The notes under the pieces: model-generated
Told to the model about the DNA's origin: nothing
The model's database searches: none
The model's input: the letters and a program-made list of their open reading frames with translations, nothing else
NCBI GenBank assembly: GCA_012064385.1
Contig: QRDG01000025.1
Coordinates: forward strand, 326,392-390,391
Reading direction: 5' to 3'
DNA: 64,000 bases
DNA from: Puccinellia tenuiflora
Lineage: Eukaryota; Streptophyta; Magnoliopsida; Poales; Poaceae
Shown: piece after piece, positions 10,745 to 20,448 of the stretch
Layout of the letters: every line of letters starts with the position of its first letter
Numbering within the stretch: the first letter of the stretch is position 1
Position numbers and translations under genes: made by a program

Positions 10745-12097
10745 AAGGGTTGCCACGGATTTGCCTTTATTTCCACCCCATATCCACAAAATTTTTCTTT
10801 GATTTTGCTAATTTCGAAAATTTCCAACAAAAATAGCCCCAAATTGCTTTTGGATCGATCTGAGATTCTTGTGAGTTTTGGTAGGTTTTGATCCGTGGAT
10901 CCATTGCTATACTTGTTGATCTACCTCCCTTTGCGTTCCCATGGCCAAATTCCATTGATTTCCCCTCCGATTTGGTGTTTTTCGGGCAGTTTTTCCGCCC
11001 AAATCGCGCATTTTCGCGTCCCGGGAAGGTAGCCCGGCCGGCCTCCAGCCCGGCCTAGGCTGGCCTCTAGGCCGGACCCCCGGCAGAAGCCGCCGGCCTC
11101 CAGCCCGGCCCAGGCCGGCCTCCAGGCCGGTTCCCCTGCTGAAATTTTGTTTTGGCCATAACTTTTCACTCCGGACTCCGTTTTTGGTGATTTTCGTCTC
11201 TAATCGAAGCTACGGACAAGCTCTACATCACCACGGCGGTTGATCCATCATCTATTGCCACCATATTTCGTGAGCAAGGAAGGGACATTCCACTCCACCG
11301 GGTGAAGATCGTCGACGAAAGGTATAACATCCCCGAACCTTCTCCCACCTTGCATCACTTGTTAGCCAAGCCATTTGTGCCTATCTTACCTATTGAGACT
11401 AGCTCATCTATGATTGCTTGGGCTTTGCACACTTGATACCTCGTAGTGTTCCGAGCAAACCTTGTATGCGCTAGTTCATATAGTTGTTATTGGCAAGCAA
11501 AGTGAGAGGCAAAATAGAAAAAGAGAGTAAGAGGCCAAAAGAGAATAGAAAAAGAATCAAAAGAGAGCAAATAAAAAGAAAGAGCCTCAATGCCATATCT
11601 CTTGTAGGTCGCGCTAGCTCGATGAAAAATTTGTAGCTGTGGTATCTTTGTGTAAATCTTGTAGCCCACCAATAATTTGCAATCGAGTTGGTTTCTCTTG
11701 CACTTGTGTAACTTGAGCTTTAGTCTTCGCTAGGTCCATCACTAGCTCATTTTGGTTGCACAAGTCCCACTTTTTCAAAGCGTGTGTTTCTATGTGCTTC
11801 ACTCGTATCCTTTGAGATCGACTTGTATTTGGTTTGTGGTCATCGTGGTTCTCTACTTGCCTTTACAATATCTTGGTTTCCGGTTGTTCCATTTGCTTCC
11901 CACAATTCATACCTATCCACTCATAAGCCGTGTGTGTTTTGGAGTTGCGTTTGGATCTTTGAAATTCAAGTCACCCGCATTCTTGTGTATCGGTTTCTCT
12001 TGGCATGGTCCACTAGTTCCAATACTATCTACTAGGTGAGGTTGGTTTCTTAGTTCCTTCCACTCCACATATATATACACTTGTCTTGTGATTGACC
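10745..12097 (+). other. Untranslated leader of the LTR element
   Basis: About 1.35 kb between the primer-binding site and the long open frame. It holds a second block of the GGCCGGCCTCCAGCC minisatellite motif (about 11034-11140), so the motif occurs in the LTRs and the leader. No convincing coding sequence is seen. Confidence 0.6.
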
Positions 12098-15000
12098 ATG
12101 TCTAGTGAGAGCGGAGCATCCTATGGAGGCCATGATGATGAGAACATGATGAGCGACAACGACTTCGGCGCGCCAAGCATGGATGACATCATGAGCGACA
12201 ATGACTACGGCGCCCCAAGCATGGATGATATGGTGGACCTCGACATCGCCGACACCTCCACGAGCATGGACTACATGGCGGAGCACCACCACTACTACGA
12301 CTATGACGCCGCAACCGTCCACGACATGGCGAGCTACACCGACTTCGAGCCCTCAAGCATCAACGTCATGGCGGACCACTACAACGACTACAACTCCAAT
12401 GATGTGGCGGGACCCTACATGGACTACGACTCCTCAAGGCACGTCAAGGATCTGCCACGCGCTACAAATCATGTGGACGACGACACCGACGATGAGCCCC
12501 CACTTAGACGATACTCAAGGCCACGAACTCAAGAGCGCCACCGCCGTCAAGAACCTACAAGCTCAAGGAGACGGAGCTCAAGGCATCTTCGCCTAGAGGA
12601 CAAGGAGACACGCCCTCCTCCTCGACGTCAAGCTACCTCACCCTCAAGACGGCGGCCAACGCAAAGTGCCTATGCACATGAGTCTTCGTCAAGGAACACC
12701 AAGGATCTTCATCGGCGTACGTCTACTCATGATCATCATCGACGCCACTATGAGGACTCCAGCCACTCAAGGCCACGCCATCAAGAAACAACTTCCACAT
12801 ACAAGTTGGCGGCAAGTACACATCAAATGGAGCCTCCTCCGCGTGCCACCACCAAAAGGGCGTCCAAGAGTAGATCACACTCCAAGAAGGACCGGGACAT
12901 GCTTCTCAAACTCCAAGCCGACCTCGACAAGTTGAAGACCAAGCTCGACACCGACAATGCCAACTTCGAGATCGAGCAAGCCGAGCTCAAGACCATCCGC
13001 GAGAACTTCATCGCCGGCTTATCCAAGTTCTTCAAGCCCTCACATGACTCTTCATCGAGCTTATTGTCCACACCACTACAAGATGGTGACCATGAAGATG
13101 GCGAGAAGACGGTCGAGCATGGGATTTTCCCTTCGACCAAGGAGGCGAGCATTGAAGAGGCTACCACTTGTGACGGCGAGCCAAGTGAAGATGTTGAGCA
13201 TGAGAGTTTCCCTTCAACCAAAGTGGTGAATGGAGTTGAGACTACTGAGCCTATCCCTATGTGCTTGAATGATGAAATGGTACCAATCCCATGTGAGCAT
13301 GAGAGCCACCTAGCCCACTTGAGTGAGAGTGCAAGTGAGTTGAGTGCCTCCACCATATGCGAGATTGAGTGCTTCCATTTTGAGGGAATGAGTGATACAC
13401 CACTTGAGTTGGGAGAGCTAGTTCATAGGTCAAGTGAGGCCATTTCGATTTCTAACAACTTACCCTCTACCTCTAGTGTGTTTACTCATGTTGTGCTAGG
13501 TCCCATGGATGATGAGACGCCAAGCCTCGACATGATGGTGCCTATGATGGAGAAGATGTACATGGAGGATGAAGTCGATGCCACCCCATGCTTACATGAA
13601 GATGTACAAGTCGGCTACATAGACGCCGCTACCTCTACCTCAACACCTACTTCTCATGAGCGGGACTACAAAGGTACGCATATGGGTGTTGATGATGCCA
13701 TGATCCCACTAGTGGACATGATGACTTGTGATTGCTTGCATGATGTGGATGTTTCTTTCGATGTCACCTATGATTCTTTCATATTCCCATGTGATACCTT
13801 GTTCCAAACCAATGTTGATCATGTGGAATTTCCTATGTGTGATGATCTTGCCACATGCATGCCTTGCTATGAATCTTTCGAATTTTCTCCCATTGTTGCA
13901 TCCAAGAAGTTGAACAATTTCTCTTTCCAATGCTTGGTTTGCAATAATGTTGATATGATGTCTTATGAGAATGCCCCCATAGCTTTCTCAAAATTTGGAG
14001 ATTCTTCCTTTTGCCATGTTGAGAATTTACCCTTCCTTTTGCATATTGACCACTCACATATGTCATACATTCCTTTTGATATTGGTGTGTTTGGTGATGT
14101 GCAAATGGATAGATGCGTCATAATGGATGATGCATTCATGTACCATGCACACAATTTCTTTTTATGGAATTTCGTGTGTAATGGCTCACGCTTCATAATG
14201 TCAACTTCAATTGAACATGAGTTGACAAAAAGAGCTCTTGAGAGCATTTTCCATGAGAGTTGTGGAACCAATCCACCTCTATGCCCTTTTCCATGTTTTG
14301 CATCGAACAAATTGAACAATTGCTCTTTCCTTTGGTTCGCGTGCAAACATGTGAGTGCTTTGGTTTTCCTTTGTGACTTTCATGCTCCCTTGATCTTCCT
14401 TGTCAATGATTTATGTGTTGCAAAAAGCATGATGAACAATTGTTCTTTCCGTTGGCTTATTTGCAACCATAATGGTATTTTGAGCATGTCTTGTCACGAG
14501 GCCTTTGGATATTGTCTTATTGGTGTTGCAACAAAATCGATGAAAACTTGCTCTTTTCTTTGCTTTGTTTGCACCCATGATGGCGATGATAAGAGCCTCC
14601 CTCAATTTGTGTGGTTCACAAACTTTTCCTTCCGATGCTTTGAATACAATGGACTTCATATGGTTCACAATGAGATAGGTATCTTAGCCTTCTCTACTTT
14701 TCTTGGATATTTTGTGTTCCCCACTTTTGAGGATGTTTCAAAGAGTTGCTTTCCCAATGACCTTGCTTTTGAACTACATTCTATAAATGTGTGTTGTGCT
14801 AACGGTGTTATGAACAAATTTGGACATGTCGTCAATGATGTGCTCCTCTATCATGCACACACATATTTTGCTTGGTCTTTGGTGCATATAGGTAACAATA
14901 GCGGCATGGTGACTTCCACGTCAACGTCAAGCCATCTATCTCCTTCACATGATGAGGACGTGCTAGCGTCGAGGACGACGCTTTTCGAAGGAGGGGGAGA

Positions 15001-15454
15001 TGATGTAGCCCAACCCACGTCCATCACCATGTCATGCGCTTCAACATACGACAAGCCACCAAGGACTCCAAAGGGTGGCAAGGAACTCCATGGACTCCAA
15101 TCAACTAAGGCATACGCGTGGATGAGGAGAAGGAAGCGTCATGGACAAGGAGAGGAAGAAGGAGGCGAAGACAGGCAGGCCGGCCTCCAGCCCGGCCTAG
15201 GCCGGCCCCCAGGCCGGCACCCCACCAGAGCCGGCCGGCCTCCCAGCCGGCCTAGGCCGGCACCCAACCAGAGCCGGCCGGCCTCCCAGCCGGCCCAGGC
15301 CGGCCCCCAGGCCGGCACCCCTCCAGACGACGCCGGCCTCCAGGCCGGCCCAGGCCGGCCACCAGGCCGGGCCCCCTCCAGACGCCGCCGGCCTCCAGGC
15401 CGGCCCAGGCCGGCCCCCAGGCCGGACCCCCACCTTTCAGCTCCTTTGTACTAA
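12098..15454 (+). CDS. Long unrecognised retrotransposon protein, about 1,118 aa
   Basis: The ATG at 12098 begins MSSESGASYGGHDDEN and the frame stays open to 15454. From the N-terminus I see an acidic region with repeated PSMDD/SDND motifs (about 1-110), a long Arg/Ser/His-rich basic region (about 120-260), a predicted coiled coil (KDRDMLLKLQADLDKL, about 270-310) and an acidic Glu-rich stretch. A Cys/Phe-rich C-terminal half follows, with degenerate repeats centred on NNCSFLWFAC, NNCSFRWLIC and KTCSFLCFVC. There is no zinc knuckle, protease, RT or integrase motif. The frame passes through the polypurine tract and about 150 codons into the 3' LTR, where the GC-rich minisatellite encodes a Pro/Arg/Gly-rich tail. 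It may be a highly diverged gag or an acquired frame, and I do not assign a function. Confidence 0.7.
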   Translation: MSSESGASYGGHDDENMMSDNDFGAPSMDDIMSDNDYGAPSMDDMVDLDIADTSTSMDYMAEHHHYYDYDAATVHDMASYTDFEPSSINVMADHYNDYNSNDVAGPYMDYDSSRHVKDLPRATNHVDDDTDDEPPLRRYSRPRTQERHRRQEPTSSRRRSSRHLRLEDKETRPPPRRQATSPSRRRPTQSAYAHESSSRNTKDLHRRTSTHDHHRRHYEDSSHSRPRHQETTSTYKLAASTHQMEPPPRATTKRASKSRSHSKKDRDMLLKLQADLDKLKTKLDTDNANFEIEQAELKTIRENFIAGLSKFFKPSHDSSSSLLSTPLQDGDHEDGEKTVEHGIFPSTKEASIEEATTCDGEPSEDVEHESFPSTKVVNGVETTEPIPMCLNDEMVPIPCEHESHLAHLSESASELSASTICEIECFHFEGMSDTPLELGELVHRSSEAISISNNLPSTSSVFTHVVLGPMDDETPSLDMMVPMMEKMYMEDEVDATPCLHEDVQVGYIDAATSTSTPTSHERDYKGTHMGVDDAMIPLVDMMTCDCLHDVDVSFDVTYDSFIFPCDTLFQTNVDHVEFPMCDDLATCMPCYESFEFSPIVASKKLNNFSFQCLVCNNVDMMSYENAPIAFSKFGDSSFCHVENLPFLLHIDHSHMSYIPFDIGVFGDVQMDRCVIMDDAFMYHAHNFFLWNFVCNGSRFIMSTSIEHELTKRALESIFHESCGTNPPLCPFPCFASNKLNNCSFLWFACKHVSALVFLCDFHAPLIFLVNDLCVAKSMMNNCSFRWLICNHNGILSMSCHEAFGYCLIGVATKSMKTCSFLCFVCTHDGDDKSLPQFVWFTNFSFRCFEYNGLHMVHNEIGILAFSTFLGYFVFPTFEDVSKSCFPNDLAFELHSINVCCANGVMNKFGHVVNDVLLYHAHTYFAWSLVHIGNNSGMVTSTSTSSHLSPSHDEDVLASRTTLFEGGGDDVAQPTSITMSCASTYDKPPRTPKGGKELHGLQSTKAYAWMRRRKRHGQGEEEGGEDRQAGLQPGLGRPPGRHPTRAGRPPSRPRPAPNQSRPASQPAQAGPQAGTPPDDAGLQAGPGRPPGRAPSRRRRPPGRPRPAPRPDPHLSAPLY
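14987..15000 (+). promoter_or_regulatory. Polypurine tract
   Basis: GAAGGAGGGGGAGA directly precedes the 3' LTR start at 15001. This is the expected primer for plus-strand DNA synthesis, and it also lies inside the long open frame. Confidence 0.88.
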
Positions 15455-15876
15455 GACTATAAATAGCTTTCCCCCTTTTCCATTTGAGGTAGAGAAGAAT
15501 GAACTAGAGTTGAGCGTTGCTCCTTCCCGTGATGGGCTCCTCCGCGGAGGATGATGTATCTCTTCTTGTAGCTACTCTCTCACTGCGGTGATTCTAGTAG
15601 ACCAAGCCAATCTTTCCCTTGTGGATTCTATTGGATCGGTGGACCGGCCGGTAAGAGAAATCGGTTTCATTATGCGTGTTGTTGACTTGGGTTTTGGGAT
15701 CCGGAGGCTGCTCTGCTGGGGGTTTGTTGCCGGGTGATTCTCCCTTGTAGGCTTCGCGAGTTATCCCCACGATTTGCCCTTTTTCCCCTCGTGTTCTTCA
15801 TTTACACCTCTGTGTTCTTCATGTTCATCCTCTTCCCCGCCTCAAATCCGTGAAGATCGGGCAACACCCTACATCA
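15001..15876 (+). repeat. 3' LTR
   Basis: This 876-bp copy of the LTR runs TGATGTAGCC to CCTACATCA. Compared with the 5' LTR it shows a few substitutions and several unit-level gains and losses in the GGCCGGCC minisatellite (about 15175-15430). Its TATA box is at 15457-15466. The right target duplication TTTTG follows. Confidence 0.93.
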
Positions 15877-15881
15877 TTTTG

Positions 15882-16170
15882 TCTTCAATATCATATACAG
15901 TACAGAAGAAGGCAATTCTCCTTCTGAACTGGGCGAATACTATAGTTTCAGAGACTTCTCAGAAACTCGTCGACGGGTACATGAAGATCGTGTGGCGCGC
16001 CCGACGCTGCCCTGAATCCTGATCAGTGACCGTCGGGTATCACGCAGTCCATGTCCATCTCTTCTCCAGTTCAACTATCATAGTAGTCGCCGCTGCTGGA
16101 GGGCTCCCTGGCCGTAAAGGTCCCAGACGCACCTGACCAGAGGAAAGCCCCCCGACCTCGACATGGCCCC
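15882..16170 (-). pseudogene. Lectin-receptor-kinase-like fragment
   Basis: Minus-strand translation near 16150-16080 reads GGFPLVRCVWDLYGQGALQQ, which resembles the kinase C-lobe segment WVWDLYGQG of L-type lectin receptor kinases. A similar GVWDLYGQG segment also occurs within the main pseudogene near 17320. It is followed by stops. It may be a second broken copy or a rearranged piece, separated from the main pseudogene by the solo LTR. Confidence 0.45.
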
Positions 16171-16954
16171 TGTTGGAATTTACTAATTTTTTTTAAACCT
16201 GATTTTTAATTTACTATTATGTATTTTTGGCTCCAAGCCCAACTTAACTCTGAAATTCTCATGTCTCGTTCATGTATGCAAAAGGTGAGACTAAGCTTAG
16301 TCTCGTACGGTTAGTTGGATGAGAGTTGTACCAATTTATAAGGTTAACTCTATTAACACTTGTATAAGGTATAGAAAAGAGAGAGAAAATAAGAGAGTGC
16401 AACACACGTGTTTCCTCCTCCGCCGCCAGCCTCGTCACGACGCAGCGCGCCGCGGGTCGCGGGAATGAGCCGATGGCTATATTTTTTTGCTGTTCGGGAA
16501 AATTTAAATAAGTTATTAATTAATAATTAACGGACACGTTAATTACTCAGTCGTTTCCGATTCTTTTGGATCGTGCGACTGTTACCGACTCGAACGTGGG
16601 GCTGCGCCCACGTCCTCGTATCCGACTCGCACTACATATACCAGCTGAGCGAACCCTAGCCGCCCATGGGAGAGGGGTGATTAGTTTTTGGAGAGCGCAT
16701 CCACGCGACTACTGGCAGCGACTACTTTTCCAACGATGACTTCTTCCCCGATATCGACAACCTCTTCATCGGCGACAACACGAATGTCAACGGTTCTGCT
16801 GCCGTTGCCCCGTACGTATATCTATCCTCTATGTTCGAGATCATGCTACAGTTTCTGTTCTTTGGGTTTGCTGTAGATTTGGTATATATGTCTACTATAC
16901 GAGTAGACTCCATGATTAGCTTATTACTTGTTGTTTAGGGTCATATATTCAACA
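16171..16954. mobile_element. Solo LTR
   Basis: The sequence starts TGTTGGAATTT and ends TATTCAACA, with a nearly matching 5-bp duplication (GCCCC at 16166-16170, GCCCA at 16955-16959). No internal region or second LTR is present, as expected after recombination between two LTRs. It sits between two lectin-kinase-like fragments. Confidence 0.68.
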
Positions 16955-16959
16955 GCCCA

Positions 16960-19908
16960 GCCGGTGCTGGTGCTCAGGCCTTGGGTGTGCCATGGGTGTC
17001 ACGATCAGCACTGACCCTATGAAGCCGCTCGTCGTCGACGACCGCGTCATGGTGGACGTCGACATCTCCCGCCGTAGATGTCGACGACGATTGCCCGTCC
17101 CACGTGGCGACCGGTGGCGCGTAGGTCAGCACGGGCATCTTGGCCGGCAGCAGGGGTAGCTGTTTGTTATCATTCGACTGCAGCATGGCCATAGCCGTTC
17201 TCATGGACGGTCGCGCGCACCAGAACCCGACAACCATCACACGCTCCACCTCCGCTTCGTCGAGATGGCCGTCTAGCCTCTCGTCGACCGCGGCAAGAAC
17301 ACCTCCCTGTCCGTACAGGTCCCAAACCCCTTCGGCCAGCCGGAGGACGCCTCTCTTCCTGTCGAGCGTGCATCCCGACGGCGTGGTCGATGAGCCTCGC
17401 CAGCCCGAAGTCGCCTAGCTTGGCGCCCAAGGACTCGTCCAGCATCACGTTGATGTCCCAGTGCACCACGCATTGGTCCCATTCCTCGTGGAGGTAGAGC
17501 AGAGCAGAGCAGAGCCAAGCTCGAGCACTATCTTCATCCTGTTGCAATTAACATCCATTTATGAGCTCCAAGGTATATATGTACATTCGCCTAGTTCAGG
17601 TTTGGTACCGTGCAACTAAGATGTTACCTCATTGCCCATGTCATGAAGGTGGCCTTGCCGCGTAGATGAATGTCCAGGCAGGGCCGGCCCTGGAGGGGGG
17701 CTAGAGGGGCAGCCGTCCCGGGTCCAAAAAATTTGGGGGCCCTTCAGATATATGTATACGATACATGGTTATGTAGAAAAAATAAAAAATAAATACAATC
17801 TCTGATAAAAAAAGTGTCGTAATTTGTAAGTATCGTTTGTTTCCACACGTTGTAGTCTCTTGATATTTTTTATGCATCGGAGGGAGTAGCCTGTTCCATG
17901 GATCGTGGCTGGCTCCGAATTAGTAATGGGCCAAGTGGGCCTTTTGTCTCCGCTCGCTTCGGCAGTCAATCAAACATGGCAGTTCATCGAGTCAGTATAC
18001 GTACTAGTCAAGGACACTGAGATATCCGTCGCCATGCTCGACTCTGGTATCTCTATCGTCTCCATTGACAATTGATTCCCGTATTTCCGATTTCAATCGC
18101 CGCGCCGCCATACCAGGTAAACTGATCGATGGATCTTCTCTAATTTTTTAGTATACATATAGTTTATGTTATGCCCTAATTTTGATGACATTTTTTATTT
18201 GCAACGTTATTATGAAGCCTTTATCCGATGCTGCAAAAAGGAAAAGGGAAAAAGATGAACAAAAATTGATAGATTTATAAAGAGGATATGTTCACAAATT
18301 TTTAAAGAGTAATACAAGCTTCAAAAAATCCAGGCGAGTTGGCGCTAGTTCTTGTGGGGGAACAAGTTAATGTTAATCTAGAAGACGTGAGCAATATAGA
18401 CCACAACGTTGACATGAACACGAATGATAACATTGTGAGTCAGTATGAGCACATCCTTAAAAACATATCTCGTTTAATTTCTATTGCGCTAACACATATA
18501 TACTTAATTTTTTTATAATAAGGGGCCCGGAATTTTAGTTTTGTCCCGGATCCTCGAAATCTCAGGACCGGCCCTGTGTCCAGGCTACGGTTGGGCATGA
18601 GCTCGTAGACCAGCAGGAGCTCATCATGGTTGTGGCACCAGCCGAGGAGCTGCACCAGATTCCGGTGGCGCAGCCGGCTGATGACATTGATCTCCGACGT
18701 GTACTCCTTCCTCCCTTGCATGCACGACTCCCTGGAGAATCGCTTTAAACTGCGCCTCTTAGGTGGCCTCTGTAAACTGTGCCGAAGCCACCTTGCCCGA
18801 GCTTCTCCTCCGCTGCAAAGTTCCTTGTCGCGTTCACGAGTTGCCTATACGGGAACCTCCTTGGCCCCGTCCCCGACTCCATCTCCATGACCACCTCGCC
18901 TTACGAGTCCATATCCTTCTCCTCTGCCTCCTGCTTCTTCTTGTTCCGATGACGTACCAACAAGGCTGAAATGGCGAAGAGTACCACGAGAAACAGTGAT
19001 GCCCCAGCACCAGCAGTTGCTCCCGCTATAACTCCGGAACTGGAGCTTCCCGAGGAGCGTAGTGATTGTACCTGTGGTGCTGTTACCGGTGCCGTCCTGC
19101 GTTCCAACGACGAGTTGAAATGCCAAGAAAGCAGTTGATGCAGCTCAATGGCTCCTGCAGTCGACGCCAAGAAACCAACAACGACTTCCCTAGGCAATGC
19201 ATTCTTGAGATCAACCTTGGAGCTAAGGCTGTAATTCAGACCTCGGCCATCACCAAGCCATAGTGTCACAACCATTATACTTGAGATGTTGTCATACTGG
19301 ATTGAGGCGGTCATGTTCCCCGTGAGGTTGAAGCTGGGTAAGGCCAAGGTATTCACCGATATTAATGAGTTCACATCAATGCCGATGTGATCCAAAGTGG
19401 TGTCCGGGTCTGATACCTGGGTCTCATTGCGGGTGTCAAATTCCACCGCCACAAACCGGCTGTCGCCTGATGCTACGGCGCCTTCAGATAGGTTGGTGAG
19501 GCCGAGGTTGTAATAAGCCGACGACCCGGTCGGTAGGCTCGACGGATAGCTTGCAAGGAAGAACGCCATGCCAGCCCCCTTGTTGCTGATGTTCTTCGGT
19601 TTGATGATAAACAAGAAGCGTGTGGTGAAGCTAGCCACTTCACCTGTCTGCTCATCCCAGAGCACCATGGGTTGGGTGCTGTACGACGTGCGACCTCTGC
19701 TCCCACGGATGTTCTCCACCCGGTTCGCACTAATATCAATGTGTCCAACGCTAAAGGAGGCGTCACCTTCAATTCTGATAGCCCTTTGATCATCTGAGCC
19801 GAAAGTTGGGTAGTCAAAGGACAAGGGAACAACAGTAGGAGGCAGGCAACAAGTGAAGCAGAAGATGATAAAGAGAGCACAGCTGGTTGCCGATGTGATC
19901 TCGGCCAT
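16960..19908 (-). pseudogene. L-type lectin receptor kinase pseudogene
   Basis: The ATG at 19908 opens a frame with a signal peptide (about residues 1-28), a legume-lectin beta domain (FDYPTFGSDD..., VAVEFDT, HIGIDVNS; about 30-265) and a membrane helix (about 290-316). The frame ends at a TAA (18903-18901) where family members continue. Further along, kinase pieces are legible: GQGGFGTVYRGHL, then, after a frameshift that destroys the usual ATP-binding Lys region, KRFSRESCMQGRKEYTSEIN and RHRNLVQLLGWCHN. After a hAT insertion come HWDINVMLDE (HRD changed to HWD), GDFGLARLIDHAV and LDEAEVERVMVVGFWC. A CTCTG repeat gain causes another frameshift, and the activation segment with following C-lobe residues is deleted. 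No active kinase is possible. An ordinary GT-AG intron seems to interrupt it at about 17626-17544. Confidence 0.85.
17679..18576. mobile_element. hAT transposon remnant inside the lectin kinase pseudogene
   Basis: Termini CAGGGCCGGCCCTG and (inverted) CAGGGCCGGTCCTG are flanked by a perfect 8-bp duplication TGTCCAGG (17671-17678, 18577-18584), the hAT signature. Near 18211-18300 a plus-strand stretch reads MKPLSDAAKRKREKDEQKL and KFLKSNTSFKKS, like the N-terminus of hAT transposases that carry a TTF-type zinc finger. It is interrupted by stops, so only a remnant is left. The insertion splits the kinase N-lobe after LMPNRSLD. Confidence 0.88.
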
Positions 19909-20101
19909 CACCGCCGAATTGGCAAATGGCTGAATTGGAAGGTAGCATGCAGCGAATGTATCAACTCGCTTCTTAAGTGCTTCAGTATACTATGTCCTTG
20001 CTTCCATAATTGGAGAAATTTGGACAGATCATTGACTCGATGTGAGGACAGCTAGGCCGGCAAACTAACAGGACAAAGATAAGCCGGCCAAATAGAAAAT
20101 A

Positions 20102-20273
20102 CTCCCTCCGTTTCATAATATAAGATGTTTTAGCCTTTTTTCCACATTCACATTTGAACCAATGTATCTAGACATGTTTTAGTGTATATGTTCATCCACT
20201 TTCCATTCTTTTAGTCCGAATCTATACAACATGTGAAACATCTAAAACATCTTATATTGTGGAACGGAGGGAG
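20102..20273. mobile_element. Stowaway MITE
   Basis: CTCCCTCCGTTTCATAATAT and its near-exact inverted copy end a 172-bp element flanked by TA (20100-20101 and 20274-20275). The arms include AAGATGTTTTAG, typical of grass Stowaway elements. Confidence 0.92.
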
Positions 20274-20325
20274 TAACACATAGGACCTGGTCCAGTCTGG
20301 AAACGTAACTAATCAAAATCACTGA

Positions 20326-20445
20326 GGGCTTGTTTGATTTGAAGGATTGGTTCCAATCCTTCAAAGGAATTTCAACATGAGGGTGTGAGCTCATGTTGAA
20401 ATTCCTTTGAAGGATTGGAACCAATCCTTCAAATCAAACAAGCCC
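20326..20445. mobile_element. Perfect fold-back (hairpin) MITE
   Basis: Two 55-bp arms (20326-20380 and 20391-20445) are exactly complementary around a 10-base loop. The ends GGGCTTGTTTG are flanked by a 3-bp TGA duplication (20323-20325, 20446-20448), pointing to a Tourist/Harbinger-like MITE. Each arm also contains its own 22-bp palindrome, GAAGGATTGG-TT-CCAATCCTTC. Perfect arms imply very recent origin or ongoing correction. Confidence 0.85.
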
Positions 20446-20448
20446 TGA

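Larger units (their letters stand above)
9877..15876 (+). mobile_element. Complete non-autonomous LTR retrotransposon, 6.0 kb
   Basis: Two direct LTRs (9877-10730 and 15001-15876) start TGATGTAGCCC and end in CA. They flank an initiator-Met-type primer-binding site (10733) and a polypurine tract (14987-15000). A perfect 5-bp target duplication TTTTG lies at 9872-9876 and 15877-15881. The LTRs differ mainly by indels in a GC-rich minisatellite, suggesting a fairly recent insertion. The internal region encodes one long unrecognised protein and no protease, reverse transcriptase, RNase H or integrase, so the element must depend on enzymes supplied in trans. Confidence 0.93.
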
